From NCBI GenBank assembly GCA_947057405.1, contig CAMSEJ010000101.1, positions 1 to 8,189 of the forward strand: 8,189 nt of DNA, in the 5' to 3' direction. Made by a program: the position numbers and the translations under genes. Shown here in pieces: positions 1 through 6,461 of this stretch (its first letter is position 1; every line of letters begins with the position of its first letter). The notes under the pieces are model-generated. The model was given only the letters and a program-made list of their open reading frames with translations, had not been told where the DNA came from and ran no database searches. This DNA comes from an uncultured Roseburia sp. Its GTDB lineage: Bacteria > Bacillota > Clostridia > Lachnospirales > Lachnospiraceae.

Positions 1-1
1 A

Positions 2-616
2 ATGATGAATAGTGCAATACAAGTTCGTGGATTAAAGAAAAGCTATGGCAGCAACATTGTTCTTGGCGGACTTGATTTCGAAATTGAAAAGGGAGAAACG
101 TTCGCTCTGCTCGGTGTAAATGGCGAAGGAAAAACGACAGCCCTTGAATGTATTGAGGGTTTGAGAAAATATGACAGCGGTGCAATTACGGTAAACGGGA
201 AAATGGGTATTCAGTTGCAATCATCCTCTTTACCTGCCCATATCAAACCGATGGAGGCTGTAAGATTATTTTCAAAATGGAACAGGGCAAAGATTGATTT
301 TACTATGCTTAACGCTCTTGGCGTGAAAGAAATTGAGAAGAAACAGTACATCCAACTATCTACCGGGCAAAAAAGGCGATTACATCTTGCTCTTGCGCTT
401 ATCGGTAATCCAGATATAATTTTTCTTGACGAGCCGATGGCGGGGCTTGACGCCCTGGGCAGGATTTCGCTTCATGAGCAAATTCGCAAACTCAAGTTAC
501 AAGGGAAAACGATTGTTTTGGCAAGTCACGATATGGCGGAAGTGGAAAGCTTATGTTCTTTCTTCTTATGGGCGGTATTTTTACTTCCGTTATGCCCGAA
601 ATGGGAAGTACACTAA
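2..616 (+). pseudogene. ABC transporter ATP-binding protein, C-terminally truncated by an internal deletion
   Basis: This is the nucleotide-binding subunit of an ABC-2 type exporter, which would couple ATP hydrolysis to export by a membrane partner. All core motifs are visible: Walker A GVNGEGKT (residues 38-45, with Glu where Ala is usual), Q-loop near Q71-Q73, signature LSTGQ (119-123), Walker B DIIFLDEP (138-145), D-loop AGLD (147-150) and H-loop His176. Family-like sequence stops at AEVESLC (about residue 185, base 556). The following 19 residues are an out-of-frame reading of permease sequence, so the usual C-terminal extension is lost (exporter ATPases of this type are commonly near 300 residues). 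The start used is the first of two ATGs at the window edge; the ribosome binding site is outside the window. The ATPase core could still fold, but with no intact permease beside it function is doubtful. Confidence 0.88.
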
Positions 617-876
617 TACAATCTATGATTGTAATGAGTGTTTCAATGGGGGCATTTATCGGATTACCGCCGTCGTTGATTGAAACTTACGGAAGCGACA
701 TAAAAAAGGTTTATAAAGCGAACGGAGTACCTGTCTATTTAGGGCTTGTTACAATGTTCCTTTCGGCATTTGTTCATCTGATGATTACCTGTGCTGTGAT
801 CGTGCTGCTTGCCCCTATTTTATTTGAAGCAGCTTTGCCGATGCAGCTTCCGACTTTGTATGTGGAATCGTTTTGA
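553..876 (+). pseudogene. ABC-2 type permease fragment, truncated at both ends
   Basis: This is the middle of an ABC-2 family membrane permease, the natural partner of the ATPase just upstream. The frame reads MFFLLMGGIFTSVMPEM, then a hydrophobic segment with the family-like stretch GAFIGLPPSLIE, a short cytosolic loop (YGSDIKKVYKANGVP), and a long hydrophobic segment ending APILFEAALP. About 107 residues remain, against roughly 230-260 for a whole permease of this kind. The N-terminal cytosolic part and most of the first membrane helix are missing at the deletion junction (about 553-556). The last three or so membrane helices are missing after about base 840, where the reading ends in an unrelated short tail and TGA. 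The ATG at 553 lies inside the former first helix and has no convincing ribosome binding site. A functional channel is very unlikely. Confidence 0.8.
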
Positions 877-906
877 AAAAACAAAAAGCAAAATAATCTG
901 GAGCGT

Positions 907-1014
907 TTGGAGGGAAACGTTTTAAGCCAAACACAATGGATACTTTGCCCTGTCTGCGGCAATAAAACCCGAACAATGATACGGGCGTTCTATCTGGTGT
1001 TTTCTTGGTATTAA
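907..1014 (+). pseudogene. Remnant of a cysteine-rich KTR-type small ORF from a conjugative element
   Basis: The frame reads SQTQWILCPVCGNKTR from base 925. From memory this matches the N-terminus of the short cysteine-rich KTR proteins found in Gram-positive conjugative elements (CPxCGNKTR followed by a second CPxC pair). Here the second cysteine pair is missing: after NKTR the sequence becomes unrelated (MIRAFYLVFSWY) and ends at TAA 1012-1014, so the 3' half is lost. A good Shine-Dalgarno GGAGG at 909-913 lies 8 nt before codon 922-924, the natural start position, but that codon reads TTA and not TTG or ATG. An upstream in-frame TTG at 907 overlaps the Shine-Dalgarno and is unlikely to be used. 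It lies in the same frame as the permease fragment, just after its stop. The KTR identity rests on the motif only. Confidence 0.6.
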
Positions 1015-1124
1015 CACCGATTTTGGCTTAAACCCGGGCGGATTGGAGACTTTCACCCGTTAGAACGTGTGCCCGCCGGGCATACACAAACCAACGGTTG
1101 CATTGGAGAGATTCAACCGTTGGT
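996..1124. repeat. Cluster of four consecutive hairpins containing a 60-bp-period repeat
   Basis: Four inverted repeats follow one another. GGTGTT (996-1001) pairs with AACACC (1013-1018). CGGGCG (1035-1040) pairs with CACCCG (1054-1059), with one C/A mismatch that becomes G-U on the minus strand. GTGTGCCC (1067-1074) pairs with GGGCATAC (1078-1085), with one G-U. ACCAACGGTTG (1090-1100) pairs perfectly with CAACCGTTGGT (1114-1124). The second and fourth hairpins are diverged copies of one unit: 1041-1063 and 1101-1123 match at 18 of 23 positions, and each has a 13-nt loop containing ATTGGAGA. No hairpin is followed by a T-run, so intrinsic terminators are unlikely. It may be part of a structured RNA or of a decayed retroelement or intron; I cannot name it. 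Confidence 0.55.
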
Positions 1125-1320
1125 CGGGAAGTATCTTTGTCGCTTTCTGCATCATTTTTTGCTGGTTACTCTAACTGATTCCGCTATACAATATCCATTT
1201 CTTAAAGTGACAAGCGCTGTTTTGTATTGCTGACAGCCCTGATGTAGCAAACCAATAACTTCCAGCAACCATATCCGGGCTTCAAGTGCTTCTCGATTTA
1301 TTGGAAATCCCAAATCAAAC
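1125..1320 (-). other. Gene-poor stretch with a 55-codon open frame of unknown meaning
   Basis: No recognisable gene is present. On the minus strand one frame is open from the G-run at 1321 down to a TGA at 1152-1154, reading FDLGFPINREALEARIW near its beginning and ending VTSKK. It has no ATG, GTG or TTG start with a ribosome binding site and I do not recognise it. It may be a fragment of a mobile-element protein or simply noise. Bases 1298-1320 read on the minus strand also supply the missing last codons and the TAA of the PadR gene if the neighbouring segment is inverted. The open frame here overlaps that end in a different frame. Confidence 0.25.
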
Positions 1321-1615
1321 GGGGGGGGGACTCTTGAATTTTGTATTCTGTTGATGATAAAACAGCGAACATCTTATGGGTATGAAATTATCAGTACTTT
1401 GGAGGAATACCCTACTTTAGCTGCGAAAGAGAGTACAATCTATCCTTTGCTTAGGCGGCTGCTCAAAGAAGAAAATATTTCTTCTTCATGGAAGAAAAGT
1501 TCCGAAGGCTTGCCGCCAAGGAAATATTATTCTATAACAGATAAAGGGCTTGAATATATTTGTGCAATGTCTGATGAATGGAACAATTTATTAAATGCAA
1601 TTAGTAAAATCAAAG
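1321..1615 (+). pseudogene. PadR-family transcriptional regulator body, disconnected from its start and stop
   Basis: This is a winged-helix repressor of the PadR family; such proteins are homodimers that often control nearby ABC-type drug exporters and their own genes. The reading frame gives TLEFCILLMIKQ, then the family hallmark SYGYEI, the recognition-helix region KESTIYPLLRRLLKEENI, the wing region PPRKYYSITDKGLEYI, and a final helix ending in WNNLLNAISKIK. PadR homology already starts at GTLEFC, upstream of the first available start (TTG 1351 or ATG 1354), and that start has no good ribosome binding site, so helix 1 cannot be made as the sequence stands. The frame runs on to 1704, but residues after KIKG are simply the antisense of a promoter and Shine-Dalgarno (1619-1672) and not part of the protein. 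A run of nine G (1321-1329) marks the left junction. The domain call is firm; loss of function in this orientation is inferred. Confidence 0.82.
1321..1615. other. Candidate 295-bp inverted segment containing the PadR body
   Basis: Reading the minus strand from the right, a Shine-Dalgarno AAAGGAGG (1630-1637) and GTG AAC (1616-1621) meet the segment at 1615/1616. If 1321-1615 is turned around, GTG AAC continues in frame as GGG GGG GGG ACT CTT GAA into the PadR body. At the other end the last base G1615 joins GTTTGATTTGG (minus strand from 1320), giving KIKGLIWDFQ and TAA at 1298-1300. The rebuilt ORF has 107 codons. The only homology shared by the two breakpoints is AAC (1318-1320) against GTT (1616-1618), so there is no long inverted repeat. 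No recombinase gene is in the window. Confidence 0.6.
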
Positions 1616-1618
1616 GTT

Positions 1619-1672
1619 CACCTGCTGTACCTCCTTTATATACATCGCACTACACAGTATGTCTTTTGTCAA
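1619..1672 (-). promoter_or_regulatory. Orphan promoter element, Shine-Dalgarno and GTG start facing the PadR body
   Basis: On the minus strand there is a perfect -35 TTGACA (1667-1672). At 17 bp spacing the -10 position is TGCGAT (1644-1649), which is a poor match. A perfect AAAGGAGG (1630-1637) stands 8 nt before GTG (1619-1621). The spacer holds ACAT...ATGT half-sites, the type of motif bound by PadR/LmrR proteins, which fits self-repression. As the sequence stands, translation would give only GTG AAC CTT and then TGA, so the signals lead nowhere. They are best explained as the true upstream region of the PadR gene before inversion. Confidence 0.6.
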
Positions 1673-1762
1673 TAGTATATCCGGGAAATTCGAAGTCTAT
1701 TTAAATTTTTACAAATTACTGCATAAAAAAAGACAATCTAATGTGACGTTCCCTTCTTCCTT

Positions 1763-1814
1763 AAAACAGAAAAAGCAGCGAATTGCTTTATCTCTAAAAC
1801 AAATTCACTGCTTT
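1763..1814 (-). terminator. Intrinsic terminator, minus strand
   Basis: Bases 1772-1784 pair with 1802-1814 to form a 13-bp stem with a 17-nt loop. The single C/A mismatch on the plus strand (1779/1807) becomes a G-U pair in minus-strand RNA, and on that strand the stem runs into UUUUUCUGUUUU. The direction therefore fits transcripts coming from hemZ, whose stop is about 170 nt upstream. It would also insulate the PadR promoter that begins further along on the same strand. The plus strand has no T-run after the stem. Confidence 0.7.
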
Positions 1815-1900
1815 ACTGCTTGTGTTATGAAGTTGCTGTGATTATGCCAGTACAGACTCCCTCTTGTTTATTATTCAGATTTTCACATTTATTGCGTATT

Positions 1901-1963
1901 ATTCTGTACTATCCAGTAAAAATTTGATGTACTTTTGATGTACTTTCCACCATTTCCTGTACT
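1901..1963. repeat. TGTACT direct repeats beside the hemZ stop codon, possible recombinase binding sites
   Basis: TGTACT occurs in the same orientation at 1905-1910, 1928-1933, 1939-1944 and 1958-1963. The middle two lie in a perfect 11-bp tandem repeat, TTTGATGTACT at 1923-1933 and 1934-1944. The cluster is AT-rich, lies in the 120 nt between the minus-strand terminator and the hemZ stop, and sits at the edge between accessory and core DNA. Short direct repeats near an element end are typical of arm-type sites for tyrosine recombinases, so this could be a relic attachment end. No integrase is present in the window to confirm it. Confidence 0.45.
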
Positions 1964-1983
1964 TTGAGGGAATAAAGAAGCGC

Positions 1984-3447
1984 TTAAAAATCCGCAAGCA
2001 GCTTCCGCTTTCTCTCAATCATTTCGTCGATTTTTTCTATATAGAGAGTCACATCTTTCACATTCTCGCACCGCTCAATCCTTCCGTCCGGGTACACCCT
2101 TTTACTGATTGAACCGGCTCCGAGGGCCATAATCGACTGTTTCTCCTCCATAATCAAAACATTATATATCCCCGCCTTCCCCTCCTTCGCATACCCCACA
2201 TTCTCAAAATTCCCTGCCATATTCTTCTGCCGGTACAGATAATAAGGCGTCATTCCCATCTCTTTTGTATAACGCGCCGTCAAATCAATTGTCTCCCAGG
2301 TATTCTCAAATGAAAGCTCCTGGTATTCTTCCCGAAACATCGTGAGCCTTGCCGCGCGTTTGAGCGCCAGCGAGTGCACAGTCAGATTGTCCGGTGAAAG
2401 CTCTGCCACCTGCCGCAGCGTCTCCTCCACATCCGAACGCGTCTCGTTGGGAAGCCCCACAATCAAATCCATATTAATATTGTCAAACCCCATCCTCCGC
2501 GCCAGCCGGAAGCTGTCTGCTGTCTGCCGCACCGTATGATGCCGCCCAATCAGCCGCAGCGTCTCCTCCTTCATAGTCTGCGGATTAATCGAAATCCGGG
2601 AAATGCCAAGCTCCCGCAGCGCAAGCAGCTTATCCTCCGTAATGCTGTCCGGGCGGCCCGCTTCTACGGTAAATTCCAGACAATCCGATAAATCAAAATT
2701 CTCACGAACCATTCCGATCAGCCTGCGAAGCTGCGCCGGCGTCAGCGTCGTCGGCGTGCCGCCCCCCATATAAACCGTATTCAGATGCTTGTCCCGAAAC
2801 CGGCAGGCCGTATACAAAAGCTCCTGCCCGAGCGCATCCAGATAACGATCTACCTTGTGCTCCCACGCACTAAGGGGAAATGAAGTGAACGAACAATACA
2901 AACAGGTGCTTGGGCAAAACGGGATGCCGATATAAAGGCTGTAGCCGTTTTCATAATCAATTTTACGCAAAAGCGCAAGCTCCCGCTTTGCCACCTCGAT
3001 ACTCAGGCGTATCTTTTCGTCCGAGACAAAATACGTCTCCTGCATGTATTTTCGGATAAACGCTTCGTCCTTCCCCGCTTCCAAAAACGCCATCGGAATC
3101 TTTACCGGGCGAATACCGGTCAGATCGCCCCAGGGAAGCGTCTTTTTCGTACAGGCGCACAGCATTTTATAATATGCCTGCTTCAGCCGGTTTCTGGTCT
3201 CCCTGCGGTCGGAAAAATCCACCTCCGCCGTCTGCTCCTGCCAAAGCGTCCGTCCATGCTCACCGACCTCGTACAACACGATTCGGATGCTGTGTTCCAG
3301 ATATTCCGTAACAATATGAAACGATACCCCGCTCTGTTCCTTCGGTTCCCCGACACAGACCGATACGTCTTCTGCCGGGAAAAACGCTTTTACCAAAGAG
3401 TGGATATCGTATTCAAACCCTGCCCTGTTTAACTGTACCGTAATCAT
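1984..3447 (-). CDS. hemZ: HemZ-type radical SAM protein (coproporphyrinogen dehydrogenase/oxidase-like)
   Basis: This is a cytosolic radical S-adenosylmethionine enzyme of the HemN/HemZ group, usually annotated as oxygen-independent coproporphyrinogen III dehydrogenase. In anaerobes lacking a full haem pathway the real substrate is uncertain. The 487 residues fit the HemZ subfamily: an N-terminal domain of about 160 residues with PWGDLTGIRPVK (105-116), then the iron-sulfur motif in YIGIPFCPSTCLYCSF (cysteines 178, 182 and 185, spaced CxxxCxxC), and GGGTP (228-232), which helps bind SAM. The C-terminus carries the YRQKNMAGNFENVGY region seen in HemN-like proteins. ATG 3445-3447 is supported by AGGAG at 3454-3458, which overlaps the stop of the upstream MBL gene, so translation is probably coupled. 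It is the last gene of the rel operon. The usual clostridial followers hisS and aspS are not seen downstream. Confidence 0.92.
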   Translation of the reverse strand: MITVQLNRAGFEYDIHSLVKAFFPAEDVSVCVGEPKEQSGVSFHIVTEYLEHSIRIVLYEVGEHGRTLWQEQTAEVDFSDRRETRNRLKQAYYKMLCACTKKTLPWGDLTGIRPVKIPMAFLEAGKDEAFIRKYMQETYFVSDEKIRLSIEVAKRELALLRKIDYENGYSLYIGIPFCPSTCLYCSFTSFPLSAWEHKVDRYLDALGQELLYTACRFRDKHLNTVYMGGGTPTTLTPAQLRRLIGMVRENFDLSDCLEFTVEAGRPDSITEDKLLALRELGISRISINPQTMKEETLRLIGRHHTVRQTADSFRLARRMGFDNINMDLIVGLPNETRSDVEETLRQVAELSPDNLTVHSLALKRAARLTMFREEYQELSFENTWETIDLTARYTKEMGMTPYYLYRQKNMAGNFENVGYAKEGKAGIYNVLIMEEKQSIMALGAGSISKRVYPDGRIERCENVKDVTLYIEKIDEMIERKRKLLADF

Positions 3448-3453
3448 AGCGCG

Positions 3454-3458
3454 CTCCT
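3454..3458 (-). promoter_or_regulatory. hemZ ribosome binding site overlapping the upstream stop codon
   Basis: The minus-strand AGGAG stands 6 nt before the hemZ ATG and shares two bases with the TAG stop of the MBL-fold gene (3457-3459). This spacing supports co-translation of the two genes. Confidence 0.75.
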
Positions 3459-4089
3459 ATAAAAACGGATTGTACTGGCGTTCATAGCCAATTGTCGTCG
3501 TCTCGTTATGCCCCGGATATACCTTCGTCTGGCCGGGCAGGGGCATAAGCTTTTCTTCGATGGAACGAAGCAGCACGGATGCGCTGCCGCCCGGAAAATC
3601 GGTTCTGCCTACTGACTGGCAAAAAAGCGTATCTCCTGCAAACAGCGCCTGTTCCGATTCGATATAATAACAGCAGCCTCCGGTTGTATGCCCCGGCGTA
3701 TGCAATACCTGTATGGAAAACCCTGCCAGATTTAATACCTCGCCGTCCTTTACATAAACATCCGCATGAAATACCACGCCGCTCTGCCCCATCATACCGC
3801 AGAGGTTCACCGCCGGGGATTCCAACGTTTCTTTCTCATGCTCTTCGGCGTAAACGGGAACCGAAAATTCCTTCGCTACCGCTTCTGCCGCCGACGCATG
3901 GTCAAAATGCCCGTGCGTTAAAAGCACCGCTGCGGGCCGATACCCGCGTTCTTTGATCTTTTGGATTAACCGCTCTGCCGAATCGCCCGGATCGACGATC
4001 AGCATTTCCTTCGTCTCTTCATTTACCGCAAAATAACAGTTGGTCATCACCGGACCAACTACGTACTGTTCCACTCTCAGTCCTGCCAT
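3457..4089 (-). CDS. Metallo-beta-lactamase-fold hydrolase, glyoxalase II-like
   Basis: This is a cytosolic single-domain zinc (or iron) hydrolase of the GloB/YcbL-like branch of the metallo-beta-lactamase superfamily, expected to cleave thioesters or related compounds; the exact substrate is unknown. Its 210 residues match the compact YcbL-like size; full glyoxalase II has an extra C-terminal domain. The metal site is complete: THGHFDH (His59, His61, Asp63, His64), TPGHTTGG (His134), FAGDTLF (Asp152) and YPGHNETT (His194). The N-terminal EQYVVGPVMTNCYF is typical of the family. ATG 4087-4089 has AGGAG at 4098-4102, and only 14 nt separate it from the end of rel, so the two are co-transcribed. 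Association with rel and hemZ is common in clostridia, but no shared pathway is obvious. Confidence 0.9.
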   Translation of the reverse strand: MAGLRVEQYVVGPVMTNCYFAVNEETKEMLIVDPGDSAERLIQKIKERGYRPAAVLLTHGHFDHASAAEAVAKEFSVPVYAEEHEKETLESPAVNLCGMMGQSGVVFHADVYVKDGEVLNLAGFSIQVLHTPGHTTGGCCYYIESEQALFAGDTLFCQSVGRTDFPGGSASVLLRSIEEKLMPLPGQTKVYPGHNETTTIGYERQYNPFL

Positions 4090-4097
4090 ATCTTATT

Positions 4098-4102
4098 CTC
4101 CT
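4098..4102 (-). promoter_or_regulatory. Ribosome binding site of the MBL-fold gene
   Basis: The minus-strand AGGAG lies 8 nt before the ATG, in the short gap directly after the rel TGA (4104-4106), and supports the chosen start. Confidence 0.7.
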
Positions 4103-4103
4103 G

Positions 4104-6428
4104 TCAACCTGTCGTTCGTTCAATATCCAATACGCTTTCCACCTGGCGGATCTTTTCAATCAGGCTGATTAACTCGCCCCGGCTCTTTACACAGAATGCC
4201 ACCTCAATTGTGGCAATGCCCTGCTTGTTGGTTTTGGAATGGATCGTGCTGATATCTATGCCGCGTTCCGTAAAAATCTTGCTGACATCCACCAAAAGCC
4301 CGGTGCGGTTATTGCCGAACACCTTAAGGCCCGCATAATACAGCCCGTTGCCGCCCTCGTCCGCGCCGTGCTGCCACTCCGCTTCAATCAGCCGCTCCCA
4401 TTCCATATCGGAAAGGTGAATGATGTTGATACAGTCCGTGCGGTGGATGGAAACCCCGCGCCCCCTGGTAATAAACCCTACGATTTCGTCTCCCGGTACG
4501 GGGCTGCAGCATTTGGAAAAGTGCACCGCCACGTCGTACAAGCCCTTTACGATAATGCCGCTCTCGGATTTTTCCGGAATCTCTTTCTTCTTCCCGCCTT
4601 CTGCCAGAGAATTCAAAATATCCTGATCCGTCAGTGCAATCACATGATCCTTTTTGTACTCCTCGTACATGCGGTTTACAATCTGGCTTTCCTTTAAGCC
4701 GCCGTGCCCGACGGTTGCCAGCGCGGAATTCCAGTCGTGGAACCCGTATTTATTTAAAATTTTATTCTGGTATTCCGGCTTGTTAATATCGGAAAAATGG
4801 ATACCTTTTGTCTTACAGTACAGGGCAATCAGCTCCTTGCCCCGTAATATATTCTCTTCCTTTAATTCGCTGCGGAACCACTGGTTAATCTTGTTTTTGG
4901 CCTGTGTGCTCTTTACAACCCCCAGCCAGTCACGGCTGGGCCCCTTGGAATTCTGCGACGTAATAATCTCAATCCGGTCGCCGTTTCGGATTTCGTAATC
5001 AATGGTAACAAGCTTGCCGTTGACTTTGGCGCCTATCATTTTATTGCCGACCGCCGAATGGATGCTGTAGGCAAAATCAATCGGCGTAGAGCCGTTCGGC
5101 AGGTTCTTGACGTCGCCGGACGGCGTAAAGCAGAATACCGTATCCGAAAACAAATCCAAATCGCTCTTTAACAGCTTTAAAAATTCCTTATTATCGGACA
5201 TTTCCCGCTGCCATTCCAAAATCTGGCGCAGCCAGCTTAATTTCTCCTCTTCCTGGTTGGCGGAGCTGACCCCGACCCTGCCTTCCTTGTACTTCCAGTG
5301 CGCCGCAATGCCGTATTCCGACGTCCTGTGCATCTCATATGTCCGGATCTGGATTTCAAACGGCTGCCCGTTCGGCCCGATTAGCGTCGTATGCAGCGAC
5401 TGGTACATATTGGGCTTAGGCATGGCGATATAGTCTTTAAACCGCCCGGGTATCGGCTTATACAGCTCATGAATGACGCCTAGCGCCGCATAGCAGTCCA
5501 TAACCGATCCCACAATGATCCGGATCGCAAACAAATCAAAAATCTGATCGAGCGTCTTATCCTGGTTGACCATTTTCTTGTAGATGCTGAAAAAATGTTT
5601 GGCGCGTCCGTCCACCTCCGCATGGATGCCCGCCCCGCCAATATGCTCCTTCACCTGCGCCACCAGCTGCTGCACGTACTCATCCCTTACGATTTTGCGG
5701 ATTGCAATTTTTTCCACCAGGTCGTAATAAGCATCCGGCTCCAGATATTTTAAGGATAAATCGTCCAGCTCGATTTTCAGCTTGGAAATGCCCAGGCGCT
5801 GCGCAATCGGCGCGTAAATATCCATTGTTTCCCGCGCTTTTTCCTTCTGCTTCTCAGGTCTCATATAGCGCAGCGTGCGCATATTGTGCAGCCGGTCCGC
5901 CAGCTTAATCAAAATCACGCGGATATCCTTTGCCATCGCAAGGAACATCTTGCGCAGATTCTCCGCCTGCAAGTCTACCTTATCCACTTTGTCCGCTTTA
6001 TACGACAGCTGACCGAGCTTTGTCACGCCGTCCACCAAAAGCGCTACCTCGCCGCCGAACTGCGCCGCAATCTCCTCTTCGGTCATTACGGTATCCTCTA
6101 CCACGTCATGCAGCAGGCCGGCAACGATTGTCTCCTTATCCAGCTCCAGCTCCGCCAGGATAATCGCCACGCAGAGCGGATGAATAATATACGGCTCACC
6201 GGATTTGCGCACCTGCCCTTCGTGCGCGCCGTCCGCAATGCGGTATGCCTTTTCAATCATGGAAATGTTGGTGGAAGGATGGTACTTGCGCACGCTTTCA
6301 ATTAATTCCGCATACAGCTTCTGCGGCTCTTCAAAATCCTGCGTTTCACGGATGTTCCCTTCCATACTGTGGAACTCTTTTTCGGCTTTTTCAATTTGTT
6401 CTAGCTTCTCCGTAGAGATCTCTGCCAT
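4104..6428 (-). CDS. rel: Bifunctional (p)ppGpp synthetase/hydrolase (RelA/SpoT homologue)
   Basis: This is the long Rel/RSH enzyme of the stringent response. It makes (p)ppGpp from ATP and GDP or GTP on stalled ribosomes and degrades it through a manganese-dependent HD hydrolase. The 774 residues carry the full domain order. The HD hydrolase domain has His69, His83 and LLHDVVED (105-112). The synthetase domain (about 270-385) has PGRFKDY and YQSLHT. TGS follows at about 430-490, then the helical region, a zinc-finger-like segment with Cys640-Cys641, His662 and Cys666, and a C-terminal ACT domain (about 697-770). RFKD at 329-332 is the RxKD motif of bifunctional enzymes, as opposed to the ExDD of synthetase-only RelA, and the hydrolase residues are intact, so both activities are expected. 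ATG 6426-6428 is preceded by a modest GGCGGTGAT. It heads the operon with the MBL gene and hemZ and has its own strong promoter. Confidence 0.96.
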   Translation of the reverse strand: MAEISTEKLEQIEKAEKEFHSMEGNIRETQDFEEPQKLYAELIESVRKYHPSTNISMIEKAYRIADGAHEGQVRKSGEPYIIHPLCVAIILAELELDKETIVAGLLHDVVEDTVMTEEEIAAQFGGEVALLVDGVTKLGQLSYKADKVDKVDLQAENLRKMFLAMAKDIRVILIKLADRLHNMRTLRYMRPEKQKEKARETMDIYAPIAQRLGISKLKIELDDLSLKYLEPDAYYDLVEKIAIRKIVRDEYVQQLVAQVKEHIGGAGIHAEVDGRAKHFFSIYKKMVNQDKTLDQIFDLFAIRIIVGSVMDCYAALGVIHELYKPIPGRFKDYIAMPKPNMYQSLHTTLIGPNGQPFEIQIRTYEMHRTSEYGIAAHWKYKEGRVGVSSANQEEEKLSWLRQILEWQREMSDNKEFLKLLKSDLDLFSDTVFCFTPSGDVKNLPNGSTPIDFAYSIHSAVGNKMIGAKVNGKLVTIDYEIRNGDRIEIITSQNSKGPSRDWLGVVKSTQAKNKINQWFRSELKEENILRGKELIALYCKTKGIHFSDINKPEYQNKILNKYGFHDWNSALATVGHGGLKESQIVNRMYEEYKKDHVIALTDQDILNSLAEGGKKKEIPEKSESGIIVKGLYDVAVHFSKCCSPVPGDEIVGFITRGRGVSIHRTDCINIIHLSDMEWERLIEAEWQHGADEGGNGLYYAGLKVFGNNRTGLLVDVSKIFTERGIDISTIHSKTNKQGIATIEVAFCVKSRGELISLIEKIRQVESVLDIERTTG

Positions 6429-6461
6429 GTTATCACCGCCATTGGTCTGTAATTAGCAAGT

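Noticed and set aside
969..1031. Short hydrophobic plus-strand frame (TGVLSGVFLVLTPILA)
   Set aside because: It was considered as a permease remnant, but it is only 20 codons, lacks a start and overlaps the KTR remnant and a hairpin.
1067..1124. Strong hairpins considered as intrinsic terminators
   Set aside because: No T-run follows the stems on either strand.
1032..1178. Open plus-strand frame of 48 codons through the hairpin cluster, ending in SLSASFFAGYSN
   Set aside because: It has no ribosome binding site and only a weak TTG at 1098. The repeated DWR/HWR pattern in it is explained by the 60-bp DNA repeat.
1616..1704. C-terminal tail of the PadR frame (SPAVPPLYTSHYTV...)
   Set aside because: It is the reverse complement of a Shine-Dalgarno, start codon and -35 box, so it is not true PadR sequence.
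1659..1841. Sixty-codon plus-strand ORF (MSFVNSISGK...)
   Set aside because: It crosses the antisense of a promoter and a minus-strand terminator, has no ribosome binding site and resembles no family I know.
4239..4697. 152-codon plus-strand ORF opposite rel
   Set aside because: It is a shadow of the rel gene, whose domains are complete on the minus strand. Other plus-strand ORFs over rel, hemZ and the MBL gene were dropped for the same reason.
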